Source: Casuarina equisetifolia (Eukaryota; Streptophyta; Magnoliopsida; Fagales; Casuarinaceae). Taken from it: a DNA stretch of 64,000 bases. Numbering within the stretch: position 1 is the first letter of the stretch; every line of letters begins with the position of its first letter. Shown piece by piece: positions 10,181 to 22,050 of this stretch. The DNA is taken from assembly GCA_028551475.1 (NCBI GenBank), contig CM052356.1, forward strand, positions 8,397,884 to 8,461,883, read 5' to 3'. The notes below the pieces were generated by a model. The model did no database searches. It worked only from the letters and a program-made list of their open reading frames with translations, and was not told the origin of the DNA. The position numbers and the translations under genes are program-made.

Positions 10181-10756
10181 ATGGGAGAAGGGAATAGCGC
10201 ATTGAATACAAATATTATTCCAAATTATGATGAGGATAACAATTTACGGATAAGTGATATTTACACCGTCTTTCTAGACGAGCTTAAGGTTTACTTGCAG
10301 ACTATATTGGATGCCTCGCTCTATGACATAATTTGTTCTCGTCTGACTCGAAAATTAATTAAAGGTCTTTTCATGCCAATAGTCTATGGAAAGACTGTAC
10401 ACAGCATGATAGAAGATATCTATAAAAATTTTTCAACCTTATTAAGGAAAGGGGAATGCAAGACATTAGCAGATATTATCTATATGTTCTTCAAACAAAA
10501 ATATCCGGGTATAATCAATCTAATGGATTTGGTCCGAAATGTAGGTTGGATAAGATCTGCCTTGAATAAACCCGTCTTCTATAGTATGAGCGTATGCACT
10601 ACTTCACAGGATTATATGAAATCTAAACCAGTCAATATCTGGATTTATGATCGTACCAACAGGAAAAGGCGTCAAGTGACTCTACGAATTCCCACGCAAG
10701 AACGGGATCGAAAAAAGACAATTGCAGCAACCTTTGCTAATTTCATTCATCAGTAA
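10181..10756 (+). pseudogene. Phage-type (single-subunit) RNA polymerase fragment, mitochondrial linear-plasmid type
   Basis: The frame holds SRLTRKLIKGLFMPIVYGKT, which matches the conserved R-K-x-x-K ... M-x-x-x-YG motif (motif B, the nucleotide-binding O-helix region) of T7-like RNA polymerases. Near the end QVTLRIPTQERDRKK and then ATFANFIHQ match the family stretch that normally continues into NFIHSLDA. The catalytic VHDSF motif and everything after it are absent, as is the N-terminal half. Known angiosperm mitochondrial linear plasmids carry such polymerases beside a B-type DNA polymerase, and pieces are often found in mitochondrial genomes. The open frame extends further upstream to 10079, but those residues do not fit the family, so I start at the internal Met. 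It directly precedes a plastid-derived segment. Confidence 0.8.
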
Positions 10757-11439
10757 ATTATCGTGCTTCAATTTTTACAAATTTTCATTGAGTACAAAAT
10801 CGAGATTTTGATAGAACACGACATGTGCTGTCCCGAATAGAGCTATAATAAAGGAGGGAGCGTGTATAAGATATAACTATCTTATATATGCGTCATGTTT
10901 AATAAGTACAAGCCTTCCTGTGCACTTCACTCGTCTTCTAGAAATTAGACTAAAAAAAAAAACTATAGGTAAAAATATCTCTCTTTTCTGCGAAGTCTTT
11001 TTTGAACAATTGAATACGCGAATAAGTGCTAAAAAAAGAACTTCTATATTGTTTCTGATTATTATATCCTTATTTCATTGAACAGATAAAACCCCGAAGT
11101 CATTTTTTTCTGGTATCCAATCGAATTGGAATATCATAATAATGGTAGAAATTTAATCACTTTTGTTTTGAGATTCTAGACAAAACCACATAAAGTCTAA
11201 ATTTAATTGATCAATTCCTTTCCATTTGTATTTGTATCTGTTCTACTTGTTGCAAATTTCAATTTGAGTATAGAACTCTCTTTTGGTTCCTTCCTTCATA
11301 CGTATTTGTATATGGGGTTAGGTAAAATTTCATGTGATTCAGTAAACAGAATATAAATTCTCTCATTGCTAGATCGATCCATATGATTCGATGAAGAATG
11401 AGCAAATGGTGGAATTTTTTCTATAAAAGGGAAATCAAA
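10757..11439 (+). other. Plastid-type spacer upstream of rpoB
   Basis: This is AT-rich non-coding DNA leading directly into the rpoB start. It has the character of the plastid region upstream of rpoB. Where plastid homology begins between 10757 and about 10900 cannot be fixed by eye. Confidence 0.6.
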
Positions 11440-12051
11440 ATGCTTGGGGGTGAAAGTGGAAATGAGAGAATGTCTACAATACCCGGGTTTAATCAAATAC
11501 AATTTGAAGGGTTTTGTAGGTTCATTGATCAGGGCTTAACAGAAGAACTTTATAAATTTACAAAAATAGAAGATACAAATCAAGAAATTGAATTTCAATT
11601 ATTTGTGGAAACATATCAATTGGCAGAACCATTGATAACAGAAAGGGATGCTGTATATGAATCGCTCACATATTCTTCTGAATTATATGTATCCGCAGGA
11701 TTAATTTGGAAAAACAATAGAGATACACAAGAACAAACAATTTTTATTGGAAACATTCCTCTAATGAATTCCTTGGGAACTTCTATAGTAAATGGAATAT
11801 ACAGAATTGTGATCAATCAAATATTGCAAAGCCCCGGTATATATTACCGGTCAGAATTGGACAATAACGGAATTTTCGTTTATATCGGCACCATAATATC
11901 AGATTGGGGGGGAAGATTAGAATTAGAGATTGATAGGAAAGCAAGGATATGGGCTCGTGTGAGTAGAAAACAAAAGATATCTATTCTAGTTCTATCATCA
12001 GCTATGGGTTTGAATCTACAAGAAATTCTAGAGAATGTTTGCTACCCTGAA
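11440..12051 (+). pseudogene. rpoB: Plastid rpoB, 5' part (about 204 codons)
   Basis: The frame encodes the N-terminus of the plastid-encoded RNA polymerase beta subunit: [20 protein letters not shown], then [33 protein letters not shown] and [20 protein letters not shown], ending at VCYPE. After that homology stops, and a short unrelated tail runs to a stop at 12064-12066. The true plastid gene has more than 1000 codons. The slice is uninterrupted but incomplete. The sequence that follows in rpoB reappears at 29597-30052 on the minus strand, starting about six codons later. Confidence 0.95.
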
Positions 12052-12482
12052 AATGTGCATACGTAAAATACGGGGTTTTTGTTTTTGCAGTGATCTCCAT
12101 AGAATGTTCATGCTCATCATGAATATCATATCTTACGATAATAGCGGAAAAAGGGCTAAAAAAGGTCTTTTCATTGAAAAATCCCGGGTTTAAATGCTTT
12201 TTTTGTTACTTTTTTAGCGTTGAAATTGTATGTACGGTAATCCATGACACGAGTGGGACCTATCTATCCTCTTCTTTTTAAGAGATAGGGGCTACATTTG
12301 CTATTCCCGCGGATTGCTCGTATTTCTTTACCCCAATTAATGGTTTTTGCTTTGTCCGCTTTCTCCCTCCTTCGCTCAATGTCTACTTTCAAAGTCTGTC
12401 TTCTGTTCGCCAGCGTATAGAGAGTTTCCGAGACAGACATTGCTTGTCATTGAGAGAGCCAACAAGATATATGGGATTTCTT

Positions 12483-12744
12483 CAGCGAACAAAAAGATGC
12501 CATACTAAGAAAGCAATCGCCAATGACCGATGTAAATCAGCGTTGTTGGCAGGAATGTTCATGGATTTTCTCCCAGAGCTGATAGATGAGTCACGTCGGA
12601 ATTGTAATTAACACCGGCAGCGGCACAAGAGATCAAAGCGGCAGAAGTGAAAGGAAGGTGTGATTCCCCATTAAGAGGTTTCGAAATACAGATTGTTGGG
12701 TGGAGTATGAGAGAAGAATGGTCGGGCGAGCACTCACTGAAAAC
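12483..12744 (+). repeat. 262-bp inverted repeat, left arm
   Basis: It is the reverse complement of 13694-13955 (coordinate sum 26438). The match ends cleanly on both sides, and I saw no mismatch in the parts checked. The spacer is 949 bp. Confidence 0.88.
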
Positions 12745-13693
12745 TGACCTAATTTTACTTGGTAGGAGACTTGCCGATTACAATAGCATGTAAGTGGTAT
12801 GTCCGGCTAACTTACGACCCGAGTAGGAAAGAAAGCCCTTAATAGAATAGCTCTCCTAAGTGCTCCCCTTCTAAACTCGTGCAATCAATCACTGAATTCA
12901 ATTTCTTGATTGATATAGCGCCAAGTTAGAACTGAGAGGACGCTCCCATTCCCGAATCCACTTTAATAAAGTATTTTTCGAACGCGAAAGTTCGCATTTT
13001 CTCTTTTTTAAAAGGTTTCGCTTGTTTGTATTTTAATATAGTAAAAAAAAAGTGTAGATTTATTTTTTTCGGAGTTGGCCCTAGATAACGAAGTCAGTTA
13101 CATCCCCAGCTATTGACCAAATCAAGATGCAAATGCAAAAGATCGATTCTCTCACCCTTCTTCGATTCACTCTCTAACGCAAGAAGAGGACGAATGATGC
13201 CAATTAAGATAGATAAGAAGGGATTCTCTTTTCTTAGCAGGTTTGGCTTAGCTCAACATAGGGAGCAGGTAGTAAAAAGCGATTTTCCTGACTGACCCCT
13301 TGCCCAATGCCCAAAAGCTCTTAGTTGAGCCATCAGTCTTGGTCCTGCTTTCGTCTTGGACTCTCAGTACGAAGGATCTCAGCAATCTATCTTGAAGCTT
13401 AAGGTCGGACTAGACACAGCGCTATGCTTACAAGAGAAAATGGGACAGAATGGAAAGCTAACCAGGGGCTAAAGGGACCCGCCAACGCGGGCGATGCCAT
13501 TACATAATGTGACATGCTATTTCAACAGGAATCCTGAGATTGACTTGAACTTAATATCAGGAATTGGTCAAAGAAGCGATCAAGAATTACTTTCAGCCAG
13601 CACTTACATTCCTTGCTCTAGTTCACGGCTGCGATCTTCCTGCAGTAGCTCTTTCTAGCTTCACTCAGTCAAAGAGCTAAGATAAAGCCCTTC

Positions 13694-13955
13694 GTTTTCA
13701 GTGAGTGCTCGCCCGACCATTCTTCTCTCATACTCCACCCAACAATCTGTATTTCGAAACCTCTTAATGGGGAATCACACCTTCCTTTCACTTCTGCCGC
13801 TTTGATCTCTTGTGCCGCTGCCGGTGTTAATTACAATTCCGACGTGACTCATCTATCAGCTCTGGGAGAAAATCCATGAACATTCCTGCCAACAACGCTG
13901 ATTTACATCGGTCATTGGCGATTGCTTTCTTAGTATGGCATCTTTTTGTTCGCTG
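13694..13955 (-). repeat. 262-bp inverted repeat, right arm
   Basis: This is the partner of 12483-12744 in opposite orientation. Confidence 0.88.
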
Positions 13956-14410
13956 TCCACTGGTGGTATTATCGTATATAAATGTAGATAGAGAAAGGGG
14001 CTAACCCCTATGGGCCGGGGTATCCCCCTGCGTACTTCCTGCGTTGATTGAATCTAAAAGGCCCCTTATTTGCCGCGCCTAGCAAATCGTCTTCGAGAAA
14101 TGTCTTCGGATAAGGTAAGGGTTTTGCTTAGTGTATGATCCTGCGCGTAGTGAGTCTATCGTGTTTCATTCTAAGGGGCCAAACGAAAGGCGATTGCTGC
14201 TAACTATTTAATGGGGCGGCCTTCACACATGGGATTGGAAGCTAGGATGTAGTCTTTATATGTTGTTCAATTCTAACGAAGTCGGCGTCGAGAGAGATTT
14301 GAGATTGCGTAAGTAGCCTAGCGCATGTAAGGATTGGAAGAATAAAATGAAATACGAACAACCGCGCTGGTCGTACTACATAGAAAGGCACGGAAACAAC
14401 TTTACTTGCC

Positions 14411-14557
14411 ATGAAACGTAAACTAAGCATTTATCAGTATGGATCCGAATTAGATCGTACACATCCAACTCGTTTTTCACCCAGCGAACAGTGGGAAAGG
14501 AAGCTTTGGGGATTGGGTCCGGAGCCGGATGCGATGCTCTTGGAAAGGAAGTGGTAG
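14411..14557 (+). CDS. Unrecognised 48-codon open frame
   Basis: The frame starts MKRKLSIYQYGSELDRTHPT and ends LLERKW before a TAG. Its composition is balanced and protein-like, unlike the Ser/Arg/Leu-rich shadow frames around it. I do not recognise a family. It may be a short conserved mitochondrial frame or the beginning of a longer gene cut by rearrangement. Confidence 0.3.
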   Translation: MKRKLSIYQYGSELDRTHPTRFSPSEQWERKLWGLGPEPDAMLLERKW

Positions 14558-15500
14558 AGAACGTAAATGTAAATTAAAGGACCTATCGAGCGATTTCTGT
14601 TCTTTTTTAGCCAAAGAGCTCTTTCCCGGTCCGCTAAGATGCGGATGACTGGTGAAATCTTTTCAAAAAACGATCGTCACACAGGCTATTTCCCCTATCC
14701 GACACCATGGACCACTGACCAAAAGCCTGCTGGGCGCAGCCTTACTTTTGGCCATAACCATCTTTATCTATGATTCTTGTCACATTCCGGATCCTTCGGC
14801 CTAGGGTGACGAAGCGGGGCGGTACGGTTTGAGAACCCCCATTTTGAGACCTAGTCCCAGAGCTTCCTATAGTAATCATCCAGCTACGCTCTACGAAAAT
14901 ACAGGATAGATAGGACTAAAGAAGGTGAATAGACAGGATAGGAATCTTTCACATGTCCTCGAGTCCTTAGTAGCGACTGCTCGTCGGCAGATGGGTTATC
15001 GTACCACCGATGTAAAGATTTGGTTGGTTTACACGATTTTGCCAAGTGAAAGATTGACCAGAAAGGAAGGTAAGGCGGATATAGTGGCAATCGGAAGACT
15101 GTGAGTGGGACAGCTAGGAGGAAGAGAACAAATCTAAACCGTTCGGCCCGATTCAATTCAATTAAGCTATATACGAGAATACGATCAATCTGTTGCGCGC
15201 CCTATTAGTCAAATGAGAGAATCTCTTTTTCCATGGCGAGTGCTATCGTATATAAAAGAAAGGTTGCTTTTAGGAGTGATCTATCTTTCTGCTTTTCATA
15301 GTAAACCATGGGATTTCCCTTCTGAGATGGAGGTCCTGTTCCCAAGTCGTGTTGAATCAGAGCTGTGACCAAGTCGACAGCTCTCCTTCTCCTGGCAAAG
15401 TCCTCTTCGGGGTGTGAAGGAAGACGAGGCGGTCCCGGGAATGAAAGCCCATTCCCTCGTGCTCTGGAACTCCTTAACTTCGGTTGAACAAAAAAGGTTA
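14558..15500. other. Unassigned organellar-type sequence
   Basis: No gene was recognised. The minus-strand frames at 14884-15156 and 15296-15505 show no family features. Confidence 0.45.
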
Positions 15501-15741
15501 CACAATATCTTGAGTACCTATGATGGTGACTACATCTGCTGGCATGTGATGTTTGGACATAGAATCGAGTCCTTGTGAATGGGCAGAGCCAGGTGCTCTT
15601 ATTTTACGACGGTAGGGACGATTGCTTCCATTACTGACCAGAAAGACACCAAATTCTCCTTTAGGTGCTTCAACTGCGGTATAGGTAGAAGGAGCTGGTA
15701 CGGAAAAACCTTCTGTATAAGGTTCGAAATGGTGAATTGAG
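15501..15741 (-). pseudogene. nad7: Mitochondrial nad7, last exon (truncated at its 3' end)
   Basis: The minus strand encodes [49 protein letters not shown] and [20 protein letters not shown], the C-terminal exon of NAD7, the 49-kDa-type subunit in the peripheral arm of complex I. Counting back from the family end, the exon start at about 15741 fits the 262-base last exon I recall. The last seven codons, including the normal stop, are replaced by other sequence. The bases before the exon, from 15742 upward, look like the end of the group II intron. No other nad7 exon is in the window. Confidence 0.93.
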
Positions 15742-17099
15742 GTAGAGTAGACTGATGATTCTGTAGTCATTTGGCCGGCTATTGAAAGAAAAAGCTTGCA
15801 TCTGCTCCCCCTAAACTATAACCGGTCCCATCTCTCTCCAAACCTAACGTGATAGTTTCCCATCATAGGGCTTTCTATCTATAGATTGAGCCATTACCAA
15901 GGAGCTAATTCGTTCAGAACTCAGTTGACTGCTTCTATAGATAGGGCGGAGCGTCCTTGGCTCAGCATTATAGCACATAGGGCTTCGGCGCTACTACAGC
16001 GCTTCGCTAACTCGAAGCGCCTCGCTATGAGAATCTAGCTTCGCTAACGCTCGGCTAAGTCTTGAACCTTCGCGCTGACCGTTCGCTTTCTCAGTAGCAA
16101 AAGCGCTTCTCTTTGCCCCTTAAGTAGAAGAACAAGAAAGATATTTTTTGTTTTATTGCTCCCGCTTCCTCACATCTGCGCTCGTCAAGCGAACTTTGCT
16201 TTTTGGGAGGTGAAACAGCGGTTGAAGCGGACATTTCGAAATGACAGCATCGAAGATATTTATATATATATATATATACACGGTCACGGTTATCCCGGAC
16301 TGCGTTCCGGAAAAAGTGGCCTGCTTGAAAGAAAGGGCGGGCACTCTCGTCTTTCAACCCCACTATACTATGAATAGTTGTGAGGCACTGTGTACTTACA
16401 GCCTCTACGAGATCGTACATTCAATTAAGAATGAAGTATGTGAGTCTTTATTTAGAAGTTAGATTAGAGCGAGCTCTATCAGTCCACTAGAAAGACAAGC
16501 CATACAGGGAAGCCATAGAGGCAAGTCTAAGTGCAGTTCCTATTGAGTAAGATTTCGCGAATATGGGCCGGATCCCTTTCATACTTAAGATCTTTATATA
16601 CGTATTGGCAGTTCAGTTCCTATAGCATCTGATTGTGGGCATCTTTATTCTAGTCTCCTGCTCGTACATTAAAAAGGGAAGTTGTCCTTAAAAGAGCCAA
16701 GTCAGTATACTTGCCTTCTTTCACAACCGGGTCTGTAACAGCGGATTCTCTTCCTCCAAGCAGGAATAGTCTAGGGTCTATGCAATTTAGCTCGACTAAA
16801 AGGAGAAGAAGGGGGTGGCCAATCACTTCCTTTTGATTCAGAAAGGCAGGCTGCTCTTGTACATTCTGGTATGCTTGTGCATTAGGAGGAATGCTCCCAG
16901 CACATTTGGCTGTGCTCCTAAGTTAGCTTGGTTCTGAACAGGAGGCCTTTGCCCAACACAACAGGTGAGTCTAATCTGTCAGTCATTATAACTCCTACTA
17001 TAAAAATGCACGGGATTTACAAAAAGGAAAAAATCCATCAGCAGAAATTCCTTTAGAATCTCTCTCTCTCCTTTTGCTCGTTGAATAGATTTTCTTCTT
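15742..17099. other. nad7 intron tail, then unassigned organellar-type sequence
   Basis: The first hundred or so bases probably belong to the nad7 intron. The rest includes a run of alternating TA at about 16259-16277 and short repeats around 15960-16060 rich in CGCTTCGCTA. No gene was recognised. Confidence 0.45.
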
Positions 17100-17283
17100 T
17101 TTGTCCGGTCCGGTATCATAAAAGGGAATAGCTCTATAGGTGGGATAGCCGAGCCAGAAAAAAACTAGATTAGATATAAAAATGAGTTAGAAAAAAAAGA
17201 ATACCTTTTTTTTATATTACCTGATCCCAAATATAGATGATGGAATCAAATTGATTCCTACTTCAAGCATTGGGTCTCCCGGC
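17100..17283 (-). other. Plastid-type spacer downstream of psbC
   Basis: This AT-rich stretch directly follows the psbC stop on the minus strand and resembles the plastid psbC-trnS(UGA) spacer. No complete trnS was seen here. Confidence 0.55.
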
Positions 17284-17508
<225 letters not shown>

Positions 17509-17964
17509 AGAGTGAATACAATATAGTCACGGGAAGACTAATCCCTCCCCTTCTCTTCTTTTTTTTTTTAGAATTTTAAAAATTAGAATAAGTTCCAAAA
17601 TAGAAAGAATAAAAGTGGATTCAACTTCAGTAAAACTAAAACTCGAAACTCGGGTCGATACTCTAATTTAAATTAATTTAATTTAAATTAATAAGATAAT
17701 AGAATGGGAACGGAAATATAAACTGAGGGTTAAGCTAACAATATCATACAAAACTTGAATTCTAAATAAATATGAAATTGAAATATAGTTACAAACTATT
17801 GTATTACTTAATCTTGCTGTATCTTACTCTTCGTATATATTACCATTACTATTACCATCAAGATCCGGTTTTGGTTTAACAACGTCTATTGTTTTTTTTT
17901 CCTTTCTTTCTTCTCTTTGGAGCAGAAATAGTTAGGTGAATAAAAAATACAAAGTCAAAAATAC
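17509..17964. other. AT-rich plastid-like spacer
   Basis: It is very AT-rich and lies between two plastid gene ends. It probably contains the join between the psbC and rpl33 segments, perhaps with part of the psaJ-rpl33 spacer. There are no genes. Confidence 0.45.
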
Positions 17965-18049
17965 TCATTGATTTCTTATTAGCACCGTTTCGAGTACAAT
18001 TTGTACATTCCAAAATAACGGTTACTCGAACATCTTTACCCTTGGCCAT
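17965..18049 (-). pseudogene. rpl33: Plastid rpl33, first ~28 codons
   Basis: The minus strand from 18049 reads [20 protein letters not shown] and continues NGANKKS, the N-terminus of plastid ribosomal protein L33, including the first Cys pair of its zinc-ribbon-like fold. Homology then stops, so only the start of the 66-residue protein is present. A 14-15 base phrase just inside its start (18031-18045) recurs at about 18079-18093, in the flanking non-plastid DNA. Confidence 0.85.
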
Positions 18050-20280
18050 GAACCGCCCTTAACTTCGATATTTTTTATTCATCTTTACCCTTGGAGAACA
18101 CAACTTTTAGTTCTAGATTTCGATAGGGATAACCACATCAGTTCGAAAGATAACGGTACCGTGGCGGGAAGTTGTTCGAAATAGAAAAGAAGAATGAGGT
18201 CATGATCGGAAGCGAGGCGGGGGACTAGGACTAGAAGCAAGCTAGTTTTCGCAAGACGGCTTACTTCACCAACGAACGGGGTGTGGGCCAAGACGACGAA
18301 AGTTTTGATTCAACAACTGATAACCCCGAAAGGCCTCAAACTGAATAAAAGTTTACTTACGATAAAAAAAGAAAGGAGTCTCTCTTTTACTTTTAGAGCG
18401 GGAGATAGCTTTACTTTTGGTCCCGTTTGGTTGGTTTCAACTATCTCCCAGAAAGCCAAGAGACGAGACAGAAGATGCAGAGAATACTATGAGAGTGAGT
18501 CTCTATCCTATGTCTAGGAGTAGAGAAGAGAGCACCTTCAACCGACAAAGCATTTATTTCCTGCTCTTCCTGCTTGGCCAAGATGTGTTAAACGGAACCT
18601 TTCTTAAAAAATCTCTCTAAAGGTGGATAATGGGACTACTGGTCTGCTGCTTTGACTTTTTATTTTTCCAACTACTGTGACGAAAGAAAGCAAAGAAACT
18701 CAGCTTCTTGCAGGTCCCAATAAGCGGGTCATTTTTGTCTACTCGTCCAGTAAAGCCTCACTTTTTCAGCGAAGACCAGAACCGATTCAATCAATGCGAC
18801 TTCGTCCCACCAGTAAAAAAAAAGTAAGGAATATTCTGAGGCGGGCAAGGAAGGAAGAGGCAGGATATGTCTAGAATGTAGAAAGAGAATCTTCTCATTC
18901 AGAAAATGCCCCTTTAGCCCACTCTCTTTTTACATAGCCAACTAGTTGGTGTACTCTCCCTCGACACTGACCCGATAGAAGTCAAGCCCTTTGTCTCAAA
19001 AAGAATGGTCTCGATCTTCTTCTTTCTTAGCATTATTGTAAACCATTTGATCCTAGTCGTCTTGCGTGGAAGGAGCCAGATGACAGAGACTTTTCTTTTC
19101 TCACCCCTCAATATATACTATTAGATTGCGTCCGACCACCCGATCGATGAAGACTCGAACCTAACCACCCCGCTTTTGGGGATGACGGAGACTTTACTCG
19201 ACGTCTTGACCCATCCATAGTCTGCTAATCTAATCCCACTTCCTTCTAAGAAGTGGCTGAGAGTTAGCAAGCAACCTTGGCCTCTTGGCAGGAGGTTCGC
19301 TGCCCCCTTCCTTTCCGGTCCGGCCGCGGTACGGCACCAGAACTCGAAGCTACGATCAGATCCGATTGGATCTGATCCGTTCAGATTCCACAGATCCAGC
19401 CGATTTGGTCTGGTCCTATCCGACCCAACCCCGGAACTTAGAACGGCCGGCATGTTTTGGACGGTAGAACGGGGAGAGGGGTAGTCGTGCCCATTCTCTC
19501 TCCGGGCACGAGAAGAAATATCCAAATTGTTGACCGAATACATGTACATGACGGAACGACATAAAATACGTGATCTGATTTGATAGGCTGCCCGCAGAAA
19601 TAGTTTACCGACCGCATAACAATTCATTCTTGTGTGTAGCGCGTGGAGCCATGTCTCCCGAACGATCATAGTACGGCCGCTCATCTAATATCCAATCAAT
19701 CGGTAGATCTCACTTCCCTTCCCCCATACCATAGCCGGAAAGGATAGCGTATCTACAGAAGAGAGAGTACAGGCCCTTACCCTTAATTTAGTTTAGACGC
19801 GGCTCGAATGCCTTTACGCTATAGGCTGTGTTAATCATGCTTCTTTGACAGAAAACAAACTCTTTTTCTATGACAACAGTCGCGACTATAAAGGGCGGGG
19901 CGGTAAGCTCTCTATCAACAACAGGGGGGCTGTTCTCCTTTGTCAACTCCTTGCTTGTGTCGTTGACAAAGTCAACGCTACTAAGGACCGGGGCGAGCGG
20001 AATTCAATTCAGTAGAGGCTCGAAAAGGGGCTTACTAAGCGAAGGGCCGAAGGCGGCTTTGCTCATGAGTTAGCGATCAAGCGGAAAAGGACCTGCTGGC
20101 TTCTTTTCTTTCCGGAGAAGAGCTGCCTTGCTCGTAGCTCCGTATTGATATAAAAGTGGATGAAGGGTGAAAGAAAAATAAGAAGCAAGTCTTGAGGGAG
20201 TAAAGAGCCACCGTTAGGTGGTTCTGCGCCAAGTGCGATCGATTGTCCTTCCTTTATAGATTGAACTACCGTAACGTAAC
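18050..20280. other. Unassigned organellar-type sequence
   Basis: Open frames at 18281-18517, 18677-18874 and 19121-19684 (the last on the minus strand, 187 codons) have no family that I recognise. Basic residues in the second are suggestive of a ribosomal protein but no motif supports that. A GC-rich purine/pyrimidine patch lies at 19300-19400. Confidence 0.45.
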
Positions 20281-21264
20281 TCAACCAAGAAAGTAAATTC
20301 CATACTCAAAGTTTTTTGAGGATCCGCTGTAATAATGAGAAAGATTTTTGCATATACGCACAAATCGATTAATAATATCAAAATCCGATAAATCAGCCCA
20401 AGTCGGCTTACTAACGGGATGGCCTGATGCGTTACAAAATTTCGCTTTAGCCAATGATGCAATTAGAGGAATAATTGGAGCTATTGTATCGAGCTTCTTG
20501 GGAGCATTGTTTATTAAAAATGAATTTTCTAGCATTTGACTCCACACCATTGAAGGATTTAGCCGCACACTTGAAAAATAACCCAAAAAGTCGAGGGAAT
20601 GCTTGGATAATTGGTTTATATAGATCTTTCCCGGGTGCGCCCACACATAAAAATAACATTGCCATAAATAGACAAGGTAATATTTACATTTATTCATCAA
20701 AAGAGGCGTATCCTTTGAAGCCAGAATGGATTTTCCTTGATATCTAACAAAATGAATGAAAGGATCCTTGAGGAAGCATAAGATGCCCCGAAAATCATTA
20801 ACAAAGATTTCGACAAGATCTTCCATTTTTCTATGTAAATAGATTCGCTCAAAAAGGATTCCAGAAGATGTTAATCGTAAATGAGAAGATTGGTTACGGA
20901 GAAAAAGGAAAACGGATTCGTATTCACATATATGACAATTATATAGGAATAACAATAATCTTGGATTACTATTTGAAAAAATAGAAATAGATTTTTTTGG
21001 AATAATAAGAATATTACAATTAGAATACTCATGAAAAAAGAACCGTAATAAATGCAAAGAGGAGGCGTCTTTTACCCGGTAACGGAGGTTTTGAACCAAT
21101 ATTTCCAGATGGATGGGATAGGGTATTAGTACATCTGCCACATAATTTAAATGTGGGAATTTGTCCTCTAAAAAAGGAAATATTGAATGAATGGATCGTA
21201 AATTATAAGATCTTATGGTTTGTGCCCCTTCTAAAGAAGATATTAATCGTAAAGAAAATGGTGT
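20281..21264 (-). pseudogene. matK: Plastid matK, central part
   Basis: The minus strand encodes the plastid intron maturase Mat[109 protein letters not shown] and [20 protein letters not shown]. About 315 codons are open without interruption. The N-terminus and the C-terminal domain X, needed for maturase function, are absent. Homology ends at about 20315 and the frame reads into unrelated sequence. It belongs to plastid DNA carried in the organellar mosaic. Confidence 0.95.
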
Positions 21265-21954
21265 ATATGATCATGCGCTGTTGAGGGAGAATGCCCCATT
21301 TCCTTGTCTCTAGAACCCATAGGGCCAATAGACGGAATTCGTCTTAGTGCCGTAGGGTACTTTAGATAGCTATTACGATTCAAAGCAAAGGAAACTTCCT
21401 AAGGAGGAAGTTAAAAAGGGCTTTGAGAATAAAAAAATAAAGGCTTAGAGAAGAAGCTCTTCTTGAAGTTAAGAAGGAGATGTGGCACTTTGAATCGTAT
21501 CATCCATAGATAGCAAAGGAACTAGCCATTGGATATCTTGAATAGGAGACAGAAGGAACTGACATCGTGCCCTAAGGCTTGGTGAGCTAGGTTTAGTGAC
21601 TGGGGCGGACTTCTCTTCTATACGATAGCACCTGTCCCCTTCAACTAGTATTAGATAACCTCCTCGAAGCAAGGAAGGGCATGAATCAGAATAGGCTCGG
21701 GAGCTAAGAGAGATTTGAAAGGTTTAAATAAGAGTGTGCCTAGCGTCTTTCGCTGTCTGTTATTAGAAGAAGGAAGGGATAGGTGGAGGACTAGAAAGCC
21801 AGGATGCAGAGAATCTAGCTAGGAGGAAGAGGAAGCATGCATCGTATAAAAAGAAGGCATCGAAAGTAAAGATATCCACGCACACAAGAGAATCGCTTGG
21901 GAAAGAAGGGCGTCGTTCTCAAGCGAGATGGGGGACTTTCGGAATAGTGAATCA

Positions 21955-22050
21955 GATCTGGGCTGCTAGGAAGGAGGACAAGTGAAATATAAAAGATGCT
22001 TTGAAGTTTTCCCGGAGGAATATGAATATGAAAGATATCCTAATAGTCAA
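21955..22050 (+). repeat. 96-bp inverted repeat, left arm
   Basis: It is the reverse complement of 27847-27942 (coordinate sum 49897), with clean ends. The right arm lies just downstream of the plastid trnS-GGA segment. Confidence 0.85.

Larger units (their letters stand above)
12067..14410. other. Unassigned organellar-type sequence between and around inverted repeat arms
   Basis: No gene was recognised. The segment contains the 262-bp inverted repeat (12483-12744 and 13694-13955) and a short copy of the dispersed 52-bp repeat near 13190. The open frame at 13113-13295 has no family match that I can see. Confidence 0.5.

Noticed and set aside
18677-18874. Ribosomal protein gene
   Set aside because: The frame is Lys/Arg-rich but shows no recognisable ribosomal protein motif; basic composition alone is not evidence.
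19121-19684. 187-codon minus-strand frame as a novel mitochondrial gene
   Set aside because: It shows no domain, no membrane pattern and no neighbour support, and GC-rich low-complexity sequence keeps the frame open.
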